Source of the DNA: Leptoclinus maculatus | Taxonomy: Eukaryota; Chordata; Actinopteri; Perciformes; Stichaeidae | Direction: 5' to 3' | Assembly (NCBI GenBank): GCA_032191485.1 | Contig: JAVDOI010000003.1 | Location: forward strand, 2,940,163-3,004,162 | DNA length: 64,000 nucleotides | Shown: in pieces, positions 55,624 through 64,000 of the stretch | How positions within the stretch are numbered: the stretch's first letter is position 1 | Layout: each line of letters opens with the position of its first letter | Notes under the pieces: generated by a model | The model's input: only the letters and a program-made list of their open reading frames with translations | What the model was told of the DNA's origin: nothing | Database searches by the model: none | Position numbers and translations under genes: made by a program

Positions 55624-55696
55624 GACCATGTGGCCTAATGGACAAGGCGTCTGACTTCGGATCAGAAGATTGAGGGTTCGAGTCCCTTCGTGGTTT
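55624..55696 (+). tRNA. tRNA-Arg-TCG: tRNA-Arg (TCG), U40
   Basis: Gene body unchanged; 3' flank AGCTCAAGGC as in U42 and U46. Confidence 0.94.
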
Positions 55697-55920
55697 ATAG
55701 CTCAAGGCTTACTATAAGAAATATGGTGTAAGCAATGTTCCTTTAAACTTGAGGTCATTCCATTTATATGAGAAGTCAGCGGTCTTCCTTTTAACTGAAC
55801 CAAGCAAGCAAAGCTGATAGGGTCTCACACCCGAATGGCCATTAAAAAACGCCTACATTTTGCACATTCTGTCCGGGTATAATTCTGGAAGTAATGGAGT
55901 TGAATAAATAAGTGAAAAAG

Positions 55921-55994
55921 GGCCGGTTAGCTCAGATGGTCAGAGCGTGGTGCTAATAACGCCAAGGTCATGGGTTCAATCCCCATACTGGCCA
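55921..55994 (+). tRNA. tRNA-Ile-AAT: tRNA-Ile (AAT), U40
   Basis: Reference gene body. Confidence 0.95.
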
Positions 55995-56443
55995 GCAATG
56001 GTTATTTAAGAAAATAATGTGTCTACAATAGCTGTTCAACGATGATAGAAATAAATATCACGGAGAAAGACAGCTGGTTTTGAATCCCTTCAATGTTAAA
56101 AGCTCTAGCCTCATTCGAAGACACTTTGTGAAAGCCCGTTTGCTGCACACTTGAGCACAGTGGAAATAATCTTTATTCTTACAATAGTTTAAGTTTCAAG
56201 CTGTAATTGTAAGTTTGAAATAGAAAGTGTTTTTCTCTGCAGAAGGATTTTGTTGGATGAGGTGGGCACTAATCCCAATGACTTTCACATGTGAAGTCAG
56301 CAGTGTACCATTTAAGCAATCTTTTCTCTACCAACGCCGAGGTGGTAGTTGATAACACCTGATTGACGATCAAAAACTGGTTACATTTTTAAGTTCCTTC
56401 CTGGTTTCATTCTGCAAAAAAATTGTTGAAAAAGTAAAAACCA

Positions 56444-56516
56444 GGACAGTCAGCTCAGATGGTCAGAGCGTGGTGCTAATACTGCACAGTCATGGGTTGA
56501 ATCCCCAAACTGGCCA
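56444..56516 (+). pseudogene. psi-Ile, U40
   Basis: Same sequence as the 985-1057 copy. Confidence 0.85.
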
Positions 56517-56817
56517 GAGATAATCATTCAACGAATCAATATGTCTACAGCTGCAGTTGATGTTTCAATTCATGATCCAGTACAACATTTGAGATGATAG
56601 AAGGTATTATGCCCTGCAAAAATAGATATCATCAAGTATATTGGCATTAATTCCACTGACCCTCACATGCGAAGCCAGCTGCCTACCATTTAAGCTAACT
56701 ACCCTCTCGAAAAGCCAACTGGCCAGCTTTGCAGTATGTCTTTGGTCAAAGGATAGCTCCCTCCTACTCAGCATATAAACCATTGCACTTATGAAGTGTA
56801 ACAATCGTGCATTTTGT

Positions 56818-56890
56818 GACCATGTGGCCTAATGGACAAGGCGTCTGACTTCGGATCAGAAGATTGAGGGTTCGAGTCCCTTCGTGGTTT
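56818..56890 (+). tRNA. tRNA-Arg-TCG: tRNA-Arg (TCG), U41
   Basis: No difference from U1 seen. Confidence 0.94.
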
Positions 56891-57114
56891 ATAGCTCCAG
56901 GCTTACTATAAGAAATATGGTGTAAGCAATGTTCCTTTAAACTTGAGGTCATTCCATTTATATGAGAAGTCAGCGGTCTTCCTTTTAACTGAACCAAGCA
57001 AGCAAAGCTGATAGGGTCTCACACCCGAATGGCCATTAAAAAACGCCTACATTTTGCACATTCTGTCCGGGTATAATTCTGGAAGTAATGGAGTTGAATA
57101 AATAAGTGAAAAGG

Positions 57115-57188
57115 GGCCGGTTAGCTCAGATGGTCAGAGCGTGGTGCTAATAACGCCAAGGTCATGGGTTCAATCCCCATACTGGCCA
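57115..57188 (+). tRNA. tRNA-Ile-AAT: tRNA-Ile (AAT), U41 copy 1
   Basis: Reference gene body; leader AAAAGGGGCC as in U39. Confidence 0.95.
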
Positions 57189-57369
57189 GCAATTTGTTTG
57201 TGGAGATTCCATTCATATGAGAAGTTAGTGGTCTTCCCTTTAACCTAACCTTGCAAGCAAAACTGATATGGTCTCACACCCAAATGGCCATTAAAAAACG
57301 CCTACATTTTGCACGTTCTGTCCTGGTATAATTCTGGAAGTAATGGAGTTGAATAAATAAGTGAAAAAG

Positions 57370-57443
57370 GGCCGGTTAGCTCAGATGGTCAGAGCGTGGT
57401 GCTAATAACGCCAAGGTCATGGGTTCAATCCCCATACTGGCCA
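57370..57443 (+). tRNA. tRNA-Ile-AAT: tRNA-Ile (AAT), U41 copy 2
   Basis: Cassette copy with reference gene body. Confidence 0.95.
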
Positions 57444-57892
57444 GCAATGGTTATTTATGAAAATAATGTGTCTACAATAGCTGTTCAACGATGATAGAAA
57501 TAAATATCACGGAGAAAGTCACCTGGTTTTGAATCCCTTCAATGTTAAAAGCTCTAGCCTCATTCGAAGACACTTTGTGAAAGCCCGTTTGCTGCACACT
57601 TGAGCACAGTGGAAATAATCTTTATTCTTACAATAGTTTAAGTTTCAAGCTGTAATTGTAAGTTTCAAATAGAAAGTGTTTTTCTCTGCAGAAGGATTTT
57701 GTTGGATGAGGTGGGCACTAATCCCAATGACTTTCACATGTGAAGTCAGCAGTGTACCATTTAAGCAATCTTTTCTCTACCAACGCCGAGGTGGTAGTTG
57801 ATAACACCTGATTGACGATCAAAAACTAGTTACATTTTTAAGTTCTTTCCTGGTTTCATTCTGCAAAAAAATTGTTGAAAAAGTAAAAACCA

Positions 57893-57965
57893 GGACAGTC
57901 AGCTCAGATGGTCAGAGCGTGGTGCTAATACTGCACAGTCATGGGTTGAATCCCCAAACTGGCCA
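57893..57965 (+). pseudogene. psi-Ile, U41
   Basis: Same sequence as the 985-1057 copy. Confidence 0.85.
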
Positions 57966-58266
57966 GAGATAATCATTCAACGAATCAATATGTCTACAGC
58001 TGCAGTTGATGTTTCAATTCATGATCCAGTACAACATTTGAGATGATAGAAGGTATTATGCCCTGGAAAAATAGATATCATCAAGTATATTGGCATTAAT
58101 TCCACTGACCCTCACATGCGAAGCCAGCTGCCTACCATTTAAGCTAACTACCCTCTCGAAAAGCCAACTGGCCAGCTTTGCAGTATGTCTTTGGTCAAAG
58201 GATAGCTCCCTCCTACTCAGCATATAAACCATTGCACTTATGAAGTGTAACAATCGTGCATTTTGT

Positions 58267-58339
58267 GACCATGTGGCCTAATGGACAAGGCGTCTGACTT
58301 CGGATCAGAAGATTGAGGGTTCGAGTCCCTTCGTGGTTT
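58267..58339 (+). tRNA. tRNA-Arg-TCG: tRNA-Arg (TCG), U42
   Basis: Gene body unchanged; 3' flank AGCTCAAGGC. Confidence 0.94.
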
Positions 58340-58563
58340 ATAGCTCAAGGCTTACTATAAGAAATATGGTGTAAGCAATGTTCCTTTAAACTTGAGGTCA
58401 TTCCATTTATATGAGAAGTCAGCGGTCTTCCTTTTAACTGAACCAAGCAAGCAAAGCTGATAGGGTCTCACACCCGAATGGCCATTAAAAAACGCCTACA
58501 TTTTGCACATTCTGTCCGGGTATAATTCTGGAAGTAATGGAGTTGAATAAATAAGTGAAAAAG

Positions 58564-58637
58564 GGCCGGTTAGCTCAGATGGTCAGAGCGTGGTGCTAAT
58601 AACGCCAAGGTCATGGGTTCAATCCCCATACTGGCCA
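58564..58637 (+). tRNA. tRNA-Ile-AAT: tRNA-Ile (AAT), U42
   Basis: Reference gene body. The psi-Arg relic downstream has a T5 run (GCTCTTTTTG). Confidence 0.95.
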
Positions 58638-59086
58638 GCAATGGTTATTTAAGAAAATAATGTGTCTACAATAGCTGTTCAACGATGATAGAAATAAATA
58701 TCACGGAGAAAGACAGCTCTTTTTGAATCCCTTCAATGTTAAAAGCTCTAGCCTCATTCGAAGACACTTTGTGAAAGCCCGTTTGCTGCACACTTGAGCA
58801 CAGTGGAAATAATCTTTATTCTTACAATAGTTTAAGTTTCAAGCTGTAATTGTAAGTTTGAAATAGAAAGTGTTTTTCTCTGCAGAAGGATTTTGTTGGA
58901 TGAGGTGGGCACTAATCCCAATGACTTTCACATGTGAAGTCAGCAGTGTACCATTTAAGCAATCTTTTCTCTACCAACGCCGAGGTGGTAGTTGATAACA
59001 CCTGATTGACGATCAAAAACTGGTTACATTTTTAAGTTCTTTCCTGGTTTCATTCTGCAAAAAAATTGTTGAAAAAGTAAAAACCA

Positions 59087-59159
59087 GGACAGTCAGCTCA
59101 GATGGTCAGAGCGTGGTGCTAATACTGCACAGTCATGGGTTGAATCCCCAAACTGGCCA
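59087..59159 (+). pseudogene. psi-Ile, U42
   Basis: Same sequence as the 985-1057 copy. Confidence 0.85.
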
Positions 59160-59460
59160 GAGATAATCATTCAACGAATCAATATGTCTACAGCTGCAGT
59201 TGATGTTTCAATTCATGATCCAGTACAACATTTGAGATGATAGAAGGTATTATGCCCTGCAAAAATAGATATCATCAAGTATATTGGCATTAATTCCATT
59301 GACCCTCACATGCGAAGCCAGCTGCCTACCATTTAAGCTAACTACCCTCTCGAAAAGCCAACTGGCCAGCTTTGAAGTATGTCTTTGGTCAAAGGATAGC
59401 TCCCTCCTACTCAGCATATAAACCATTGCACTTATGAAGTGTAACAATCGTGCATTTTGT

Positions 59461-59533
59461 GACCATGTGGCCTAATGGACAAGGCGTCTGACTTCGGATC
59501 AGAAGATTGAGGGTTCGAGTCCCTTCATGGTTT
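59461..59533 (+). tRNA. tRNA-Arg-TCG: tRNA-Arg (TCG), U43
   Basis: G67A converts the U6-G67 wobble to a U6-A67 Watson-Crick pair, so the stem is if anything stronger. Confidence 0.93.
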
Positions 59534-59757
59534 ATAGCTCCAGGCTTACTATAAGAAATATGGTGTAAGCAATGTTCCTTTAAACTTGAGGTCATTCCAT
59601 TTATATGAGAAGTCAGCGGTCTTCCTTTTAACTGAACCAAGCAAGCAAAGCTGATAGGGTCTCACACCCGAATGGCCATTAAAAAACGCCTACATTTTGC
59701 ACATTCTGTCCGGGTATAATTCTGGAAGTAATGGAGTTGAATAAATAAGTGAAAAAG

Positions 59758-59831
59758 GGCCGGTTAGCTCAGATGGTCAGAGCGTGGTGCTAATAACGCC
59801 AAGGTCATGGGTTCAATCCCCATACTGGCCA
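59758..59831 (+). tRNA. tRNA-Ile-AAT: tRNA-Ile (AAT), U43 copy 1
   Basis: Reference gene body. Confidence 0.95.
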
Positions 59832-60012
59832 GCAATTTGTTTGTGGAGATTCCATTCATATGAGAAGTTAGTGGTCTTCCCTTTAACCTAACCTTGCAAG
59901 CAAAACTGATATGGTCTCACACCCGAATGGCCATTAAAAAACGCCTACATTTTGCACGTTCTGTCCTGGTATAATTCTGGAAGTAATGGAGTTGAATAAA
60001 TAAGTGAAAAAG

Positions 60013-60086
60013 GGCCGGTTAGCTCAGATGGTCAGAGCGTGGTGCTAATAACGCCAAGGTCATGGGTTCAATCCCCATACTGGCCA
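60013..60086 (+). tRNA. tRNA-Ile-AAT: tRNA-Ile (AAT), U43 copy 2
   Basis: Cassette copy with reference gene body. Confidence 0.95.
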
Positions 60087-60535
60087 GCAATGGTTATTTA
60101 AGAAAATAATGTGTCTACAATAGCTGTTCAACGATGATAGAAATAAATATCACGGAGAAAGACAGCTGGTTTTGAATCCCTTCAATGTTAAAAGCTCTAT
60201 TCTCATTCAAAGACACTTTGTGAAAGCCCGTTTGCTGCACACTTGAGCACAGTGGAAATAATCTTTATTCTTACAATAGTTTAAGTTTCAAGCTGTAATT
60301 GTAAGTTTCAAATAGAAAGTGTTTTTCTTTGCAGAAGGATTTTGTTGGATGAGGTGGGCACTAATCCCAATGACTTTCACATGTGAAGTCAGCAGTGTAC
60401 CATTTAAGCTATCTTTTCTCTACCAACGCCGAGGTGGTAGTTGATAACACCTGATTGACGATCAAAAACTGGTTACATTTTTAAGTTCTTTCCTGGTTTC
60501 ATTCTGCAAAAAAATTGTTGAAAAAGTAAAAACCA

Positions 60536-60608
60536 GGACAGTCAGCTCAGATGGTCAGAGCGTGGTGCTAATACTGCACAGTCATGGGTTGAATCCCCAA
60601 ACTGGCCA
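60536..60608 (+). pseudogene. psi-Ile, U43
   Basis: Same sequence as the 985-1057 copy. Confidence 0.85.
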
Positions 60609-60909
60609 GAGATAATCATTCAACGAATCAATATGTCTACAGCTGCAGTTGATGTTTCAATTCATGATCCAGTACAACATTTGAGATGATAGAAGGTATT
60701 ATGCCCTGCAAAAATAGATATCATCAAGTATATTGGCATTAATTCCACTGACCCTCACATGCGAAGCCAGCTGCCTACCATTTAAGCTAACTACCCTCTC
60801 GAAAAGCCAACTGGCCAGCTTTGCAGTATGTCTTTGGTCAAAGGATAGCTCCCTCCTACTCAGCATATAAACCATTGCACTTATGAAGTGTAACAATCGT
60901 GCATTTTGT

Positions 60910-60982
60910 GACCATGTGGCCTAATGGACAAGGCGTCTGACTTCGGATCAGAAGATTGAGGGTTCGAGTCCCTTCGTGGTTT
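60910..60982 (+). tRNA. tRNA-Arg-TCG: tRNA-Arg (TCG), U44
   Basis: No difference from U1 seen. Confidence 0.94.
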
Positions 60983-61206
60983 ATAGCTCCAGGCTTACTA
61001 TAAGGAATATGGTGTAAGCAATGTTCCTTTAAACTTGAGGTCATTCCATTTATATGAGAAGTCAGCGGTCTTCCTTTTAACTGAACCAAGCAAGCAAAGC
61101 TGATAGGGTCTCACACCCGAATGGCCATTAAAAAACGCCTACATTTTGCACGTTCTGTCCTGGTATAATTCTGGAAGTAATGGAGTTGAATAAATAAGTG
61201 AAAAAG

Positions 61207-61280
61207 TGCCGGTTAGCTCAGATGGTCAGAGGGTGGTGCTAATAACGCCAAGGTCGTGGGTTCAATCCCCATACTGGCCA
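61207..61280 (+). pseudogene. tRNA-Ile-AAT: tRNA-Ile (AAT), U44 copy 1, multiply damaged
   Basis: Three changes: G1T (U1 x C72 at the acceptor end), last base of the D stem C to G (GAGG, G x G mismatch) and A49G (G49-U65 wobble). Loss of the first acceptor pair should harm 5' processing and charging. Confidence 0.7.
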
Positions 61281-61461
61281 GCAATTTGTTTGTGGAGATT
61301 CCATTCATATGAGAAGTTAGTGGTCTTCCCTTTAACCTAACCTTGCAAGCAAAACTGATATGGTCTCACACCCGAATGGCCATTAAAAAACGCCTACATT
61401 TTGCACGTTCTGTCCTGGTATAATTCTGGAAGTAATGGAGTTGAATAAATAAGTGAAAAAG

Positions 61462-61535
61462 GGCCGGTTAGCTCAGATGGTCAGAGCGTGGTGCTAATAA
61501 CGCCAAGGTCATGGGTTCAATCCCCATACTGGCCA
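61462..61535 (+). tRNA. tRNA-Ile-AAT: tRNA-Ile (AAT), U44 copy 2
   Basis: Cassette copy with reference gene body. Confidence 0.95.
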
Positions 61536-61984
61536 GCAATGGTTATTTATGAAAATAATGTGTCTACAATAGCTGTTCAACGATGATAGAAATAAATATC
61601 ACGGAGAAAGTCACCTGGTTTTGAATCCCTTCAATGTTAAAAGCTCTAGCCTCATTCGAAGACACTTTGTGAAAGCCCGTTTGCTGCACACTTGAGCACA
61701 GTGGAAATAATCTTTATTCTTACAATAGTTTAAGTTTCAAGCTGTAATTGTAAGTTTCAAATAGAAAGTGTTTTTCTCTGCAGAAGGATTTTGTTGGATG
61801 AGGTGGGCACTAATCCCAATGACTTTCACATGTGAAGTCAGCAGTGTACCATTTAAGCAATCTTTTCTCTACCAACGCCGAGGTGGTAGTTGATAACACC
61901 TGATTGACGATCAAAAACTAGTTACATTTTTAAGTTCTTTCCTGGTTTCATTCTGCAAAAAAATTGTTGAAAAAGTAAAAACCA

Positions 61985-62057
61985 GGACAGTCAGCTCAGA
62001 TGGTCAGAGCGTGGTGCTAATACTGCACAGTCATGGGTTGAATCCCCAAACTGGCCA
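61985..62057 (+). pseudogene. psi-Ile, U44
   Basis: Same sequence as the 985-1057 copy. Confidence 0.85.
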
Positions 62058-62358
62058 GAGATAATCATTCAACGAATCAATATGTCTACAGCTGCAGTTG
62101 ATGTTTCAATTCATGATCCAGTACAACATTTGAGATGATAGAAGGTATTATGCCCTGCAAAAATAGATATCATCAAGTATATTGGCATTAATTCCACTGA
62201 CCCTCACATGCGAAGCCAGCTGCCTACCATTTAAGCTAACTACCCTCTCGAAAAGCCAACTGGCCAGCTTTGCAGTATGTCTTTGGTCAAAGGATAGCTC
62301 CCTCCTACTCAGCATATAAACCATTGCACTTATGAAGTGTAACAATCGTGCATTTTGT

Positions 62359-62431
62359 GACCATGTGGCCTAATGGACAAGGCGTCTGACTTCGGATCAG
62401 AAGATTGAGGGTTCGAGTCCCTTCGTGGTTT
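62359..62431 (+). tRNA. tRNA-Arg-TCG: tRNA-Arg (TCG), U45
   Basis: No difference from U1 seen. Confidence 0.94.
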
Positions 62432-62655
62432 ATAGCTCCAGGCTTACTATAAGAAATATGGTGTGAGCAATGTTCCTTTAAACTTGAGGTCATTCCATTT
62501 ATATGAGAAGTCAGCGGTCTTCCTTTTAACTGAACCAAGCAAGCAAAGCTGATAGGGTCTCACACCCGAATGGCCATTAAAAAACGCCTACATTTTGCAC
62601 ATTCTGTCCGGGTATAATTCTGGAAGTAATGGAGTTGAATAAATAAGTGAAAAAG

Positions 62656-62729
62656 GGCCGGTTAGCTCAGATGGTCAGAGGGTGGTGCTAATAACGCCAA
62701 GGTCATGGGTTCAATCCCCATACTGGCCA
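62656..62729 (+). tRNA. tRNA-Ile-AAT: tRNA-Ile (AAT), U45 copy 1, D-stem mismatch
   Basis: D stem GCTC/GAGG with a G x G mismatch, the same change as at 61207. The first base after the gene is C instead of G. Confidence 0.82.
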
Positions 62730-62910
62730 CCAATTTGTTTGTGGAGATTCCATTCATATGAGAAGTTAGTGGTCTTCCCTTTAACCTAACCTTGCAAGCA
62801 AAACTGATATGGTCTCACACCCGAATGGCCATTAAAAAACGCCTACATTTTGCACGTTCTGTCCTGGTATAATTCTGGAAGTAATGGAGTTGAATAAATA
62901 AGTGAAAAAG

Positions 62911-62984
62911 GGCCGGTTAGCTCAGATGGTCAGAGCGTGGTGCTAATAACGCCAAGGTCATGGGTTCAATCCCCATACTGAACA
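62911..62984 (+). pseudogene. tRNA-Ile-AAT: tRNA-Ile (AAT), U45 copy 2, acceptor damaged
   Basis: The 3' acceptor strand is ACTGAAC, giving C3 x A70 and G2 x A71. Internal promoter intact. Confidence 0.7.
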
Positions 62985-63433
62985 GCAATGGTTATTTAAG
63001 AAAATAATGTGTCTACAATAGCTGTTCAACGATGATAGAAATAAATATCACGGAGAAAGACAGCTGGTTTTGAATCCCTTCAATGTTAAAAGCTCTAGCC
63101 TCATTCGAAGACACTTTGTGAAAGCCCGTTTGCTGCACACTTGAGCACAGTGGAAATAATCTTTATTCTTACAATAGTTTAAGTTTCAAGATGTAATTGT
63201 AAGTTTGAAATAGAAAGTGTTTTTCTCTGCAGAAGGATTTTGTTGGATGAGGTGGGCACTAATCCCAATGACTTTCACATGTGAAGTCAGCAGTGTACCA
63301 TTTAAGCTATCTTTTCTCTACCAACGCCGAGGTGGTAGTTGATAACACCTGATTGACGATCAAAAACTGGTTACATTTTTAAGTTCTTTCCTGGTTTCAT
63401 TCTGCAAAAAAATTGTTGAAAAAGTAAAAACCA

Positions 63434-63506
63434 GGACAGTCAGCTCAGATGGTCAGAGCGTGGTGCTAATACTGCACAGTCATGGGTTGAATCCCCAAAC
63501 TGGCCA
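63434..63506 (+). pseudogene. psi-Ile, U45
   Basis: Same sequence as the 985-1057 copy. Confidence 0.85.
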
Positions 63507-63807
63507 GAGATAATCATTCAACGAATCAATATGTCTACAGCTGCAGTTGATGTTTCAATTCATGATCCAGTACAACATTTGAGATGATAGAAGGTATTAT
63601 GCCCTGCAAAAATAGATATCATCAAGTATGTTGGCATTAATTCCACTGACCCTCACATGCGAAGCCAGCTGCCTACCATTTAAGCTAACTACCCTCTCGA
63701 AAAGCCAACTGGCCAGCTTTGCAGTATGTCTTTGGTCAAAGGATAGCTCCCTCCTACTCAGCATATAAACCATTGCACTTATGAAGTGTAACAATCGTGC
63801 ATTTTGT

Positions 63808-63880
63808 GACCATGTGGCCTAATGGACAAGGCGTCTGACTTCGGATCAGAAGATTGAGGGTTCGATTCTCTTCGTGGTTT
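63808..63880 (+). tRNA. tRNA-Arg-TCG: tRNA-Arg (TCG), U46, T-arm changes
   Basis: T arm reads TTCGATT then CTCTT: G59T in the loop and C62T, which makes a G52-U62 wobble and alters the B box end. Last gene in the window; its tRNA-Ile lies beyond the right edge. Confidence 0.85.
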
Positions 63881-64000
63881 ATAGCTCAAGGCTTATTATA
63901 AGAAATATGGTGTAAGCAATGTTCCTTTAAACTTGAGGTCATTCCATTTATATGAGAAGTCAGCCGTCTTCCTTTTAACTGAACCAAGCAAGCAAAGCTG

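Larger units (their letters stand above)
53740..59000 (+). repeat. 2643-bp two-unit higher-order duplication
   Basis: Private variants recur 2643 bp apart: TTCCTTCCTGG (53752/56395), AAAAGGGGCC (54467/57110), CACCCAAATGG (54636/57279), GTCACCTGG in psi-Arg, and CCCTGGAAAA before the next tRNA-Arg (55419/58062). Part of the same haplotype recurs at 61.5-61.9 kb. Confidence 0.75.
1..64000 (+). repeat. tandem tRNA-Arg/tRNA-Ile array
   Basis: The whole window is built of head-to-tail units. Successive copies of the same landmark (the TTATGCCCTGC motif upstream of tRNA-Arg) lie 1193-1194, 1449-1450, 1705, 1959 or 2453 bp apart. The first three classes differ by 255-bp cassettes, and 2453 is 1449 plus a net 1004-bp insertion. 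The array enters at the left edge inside the spacer before the first tRNA-Arg and leaves at the right edge before the tRNA-Ile of U46, so neither end is seen. All genes are on one strand. Units are nearly identical, as expected for concerted evolution by unequal crossover and gene conversion. Confidence 0.97.

Noticed and set aside
1..64000. tRNA-derived SINE family
   Set aside because: Copies are tandem and all in one direction, genes are full cloverleaves, and there are no A-rich tails or target-site duplications around each copy.
1..64000. CRISPR array
   Set aside because: The repeats are long, contain tRNA genes and have no short-repeat/unique-spacer pattern; the sequence is eukaryotic in character.

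Overview
The window is one continuous direct tandem array of tRNA genes, all on the + strand, interrupted only by two copies of a 1-kb mobile element. The source is a eukaryote and probably an animal. The tRNAs carry no encoded CCA, have internal A and B boxes, lack introns, and from memory look very close to vertebrate tRNA-Arg(UCG) and tRNA-Ile(AAU). I cannot name the species. I found no credible protein-coding gene.

The basic unit is about 1194 bp. It holds in order: an intact tRNA-Arg (anticodon TCG, 73 nt); about 225 bp of spacer; an intact tRNA-Ile (anticodon AAT, 74 nt); a decayed relic of the 3' half of a tRNA-Arg; about 340 bp of spacer; a decayed tRNA-Ile (psi-Ile, 73 nt); and about 300 bp of spacer before the next tRNA-Arg. 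Units are numbered U1 (tRNA-Arg at 166) to U46 (tRNA-Arg at 63808). I count 46 tRNA-Arg, 76 tRNA-Ile and 45 psi-Ile copies. The tRNA-Ile number per unit varies because a 255-bp cassette with its own tRNA-Ile is present 0, 1, 2 or 3 extra times. Of 45 complete units, 17 have one tRNA-Ile, 26 have two, one (U29) has three and one (U33) has four.

Layout: 1-23.9 kb is mostly single-Ile units with a recurrent ~5.03-kb four-unit pattern. From 24-48 kb every unit has at least two tRNA-Ile genes, and a ~10.1-kb seven-unit block is duplicated. From 49-52.5 kb a 1019-bp TTAA-flanked, piggyBac-like non-autonomous element occurs twice inside a duplicated 2453-bp unit. From 53-64 kb single and double units alternate with a 2643-bp two-unit duplication, and tRNA-damaging changes cluster after 61 kb.

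The most interesting structure is nested. The spacers and decayed genes of the second half of the unit align by eye with the Arg-Ile half, so the unit appears to be an ancient duplication of an Arg-Ile dimer in which one dimer decayed while the whole was later amplified and homogenised. Other points: every tRNA-Arg ends with U at the discriminator position, no tRNA gene has a T-run terminator close to its 3' end, and defective tRNA-Ile and tRNA-Arg alleles have been copied to several units.
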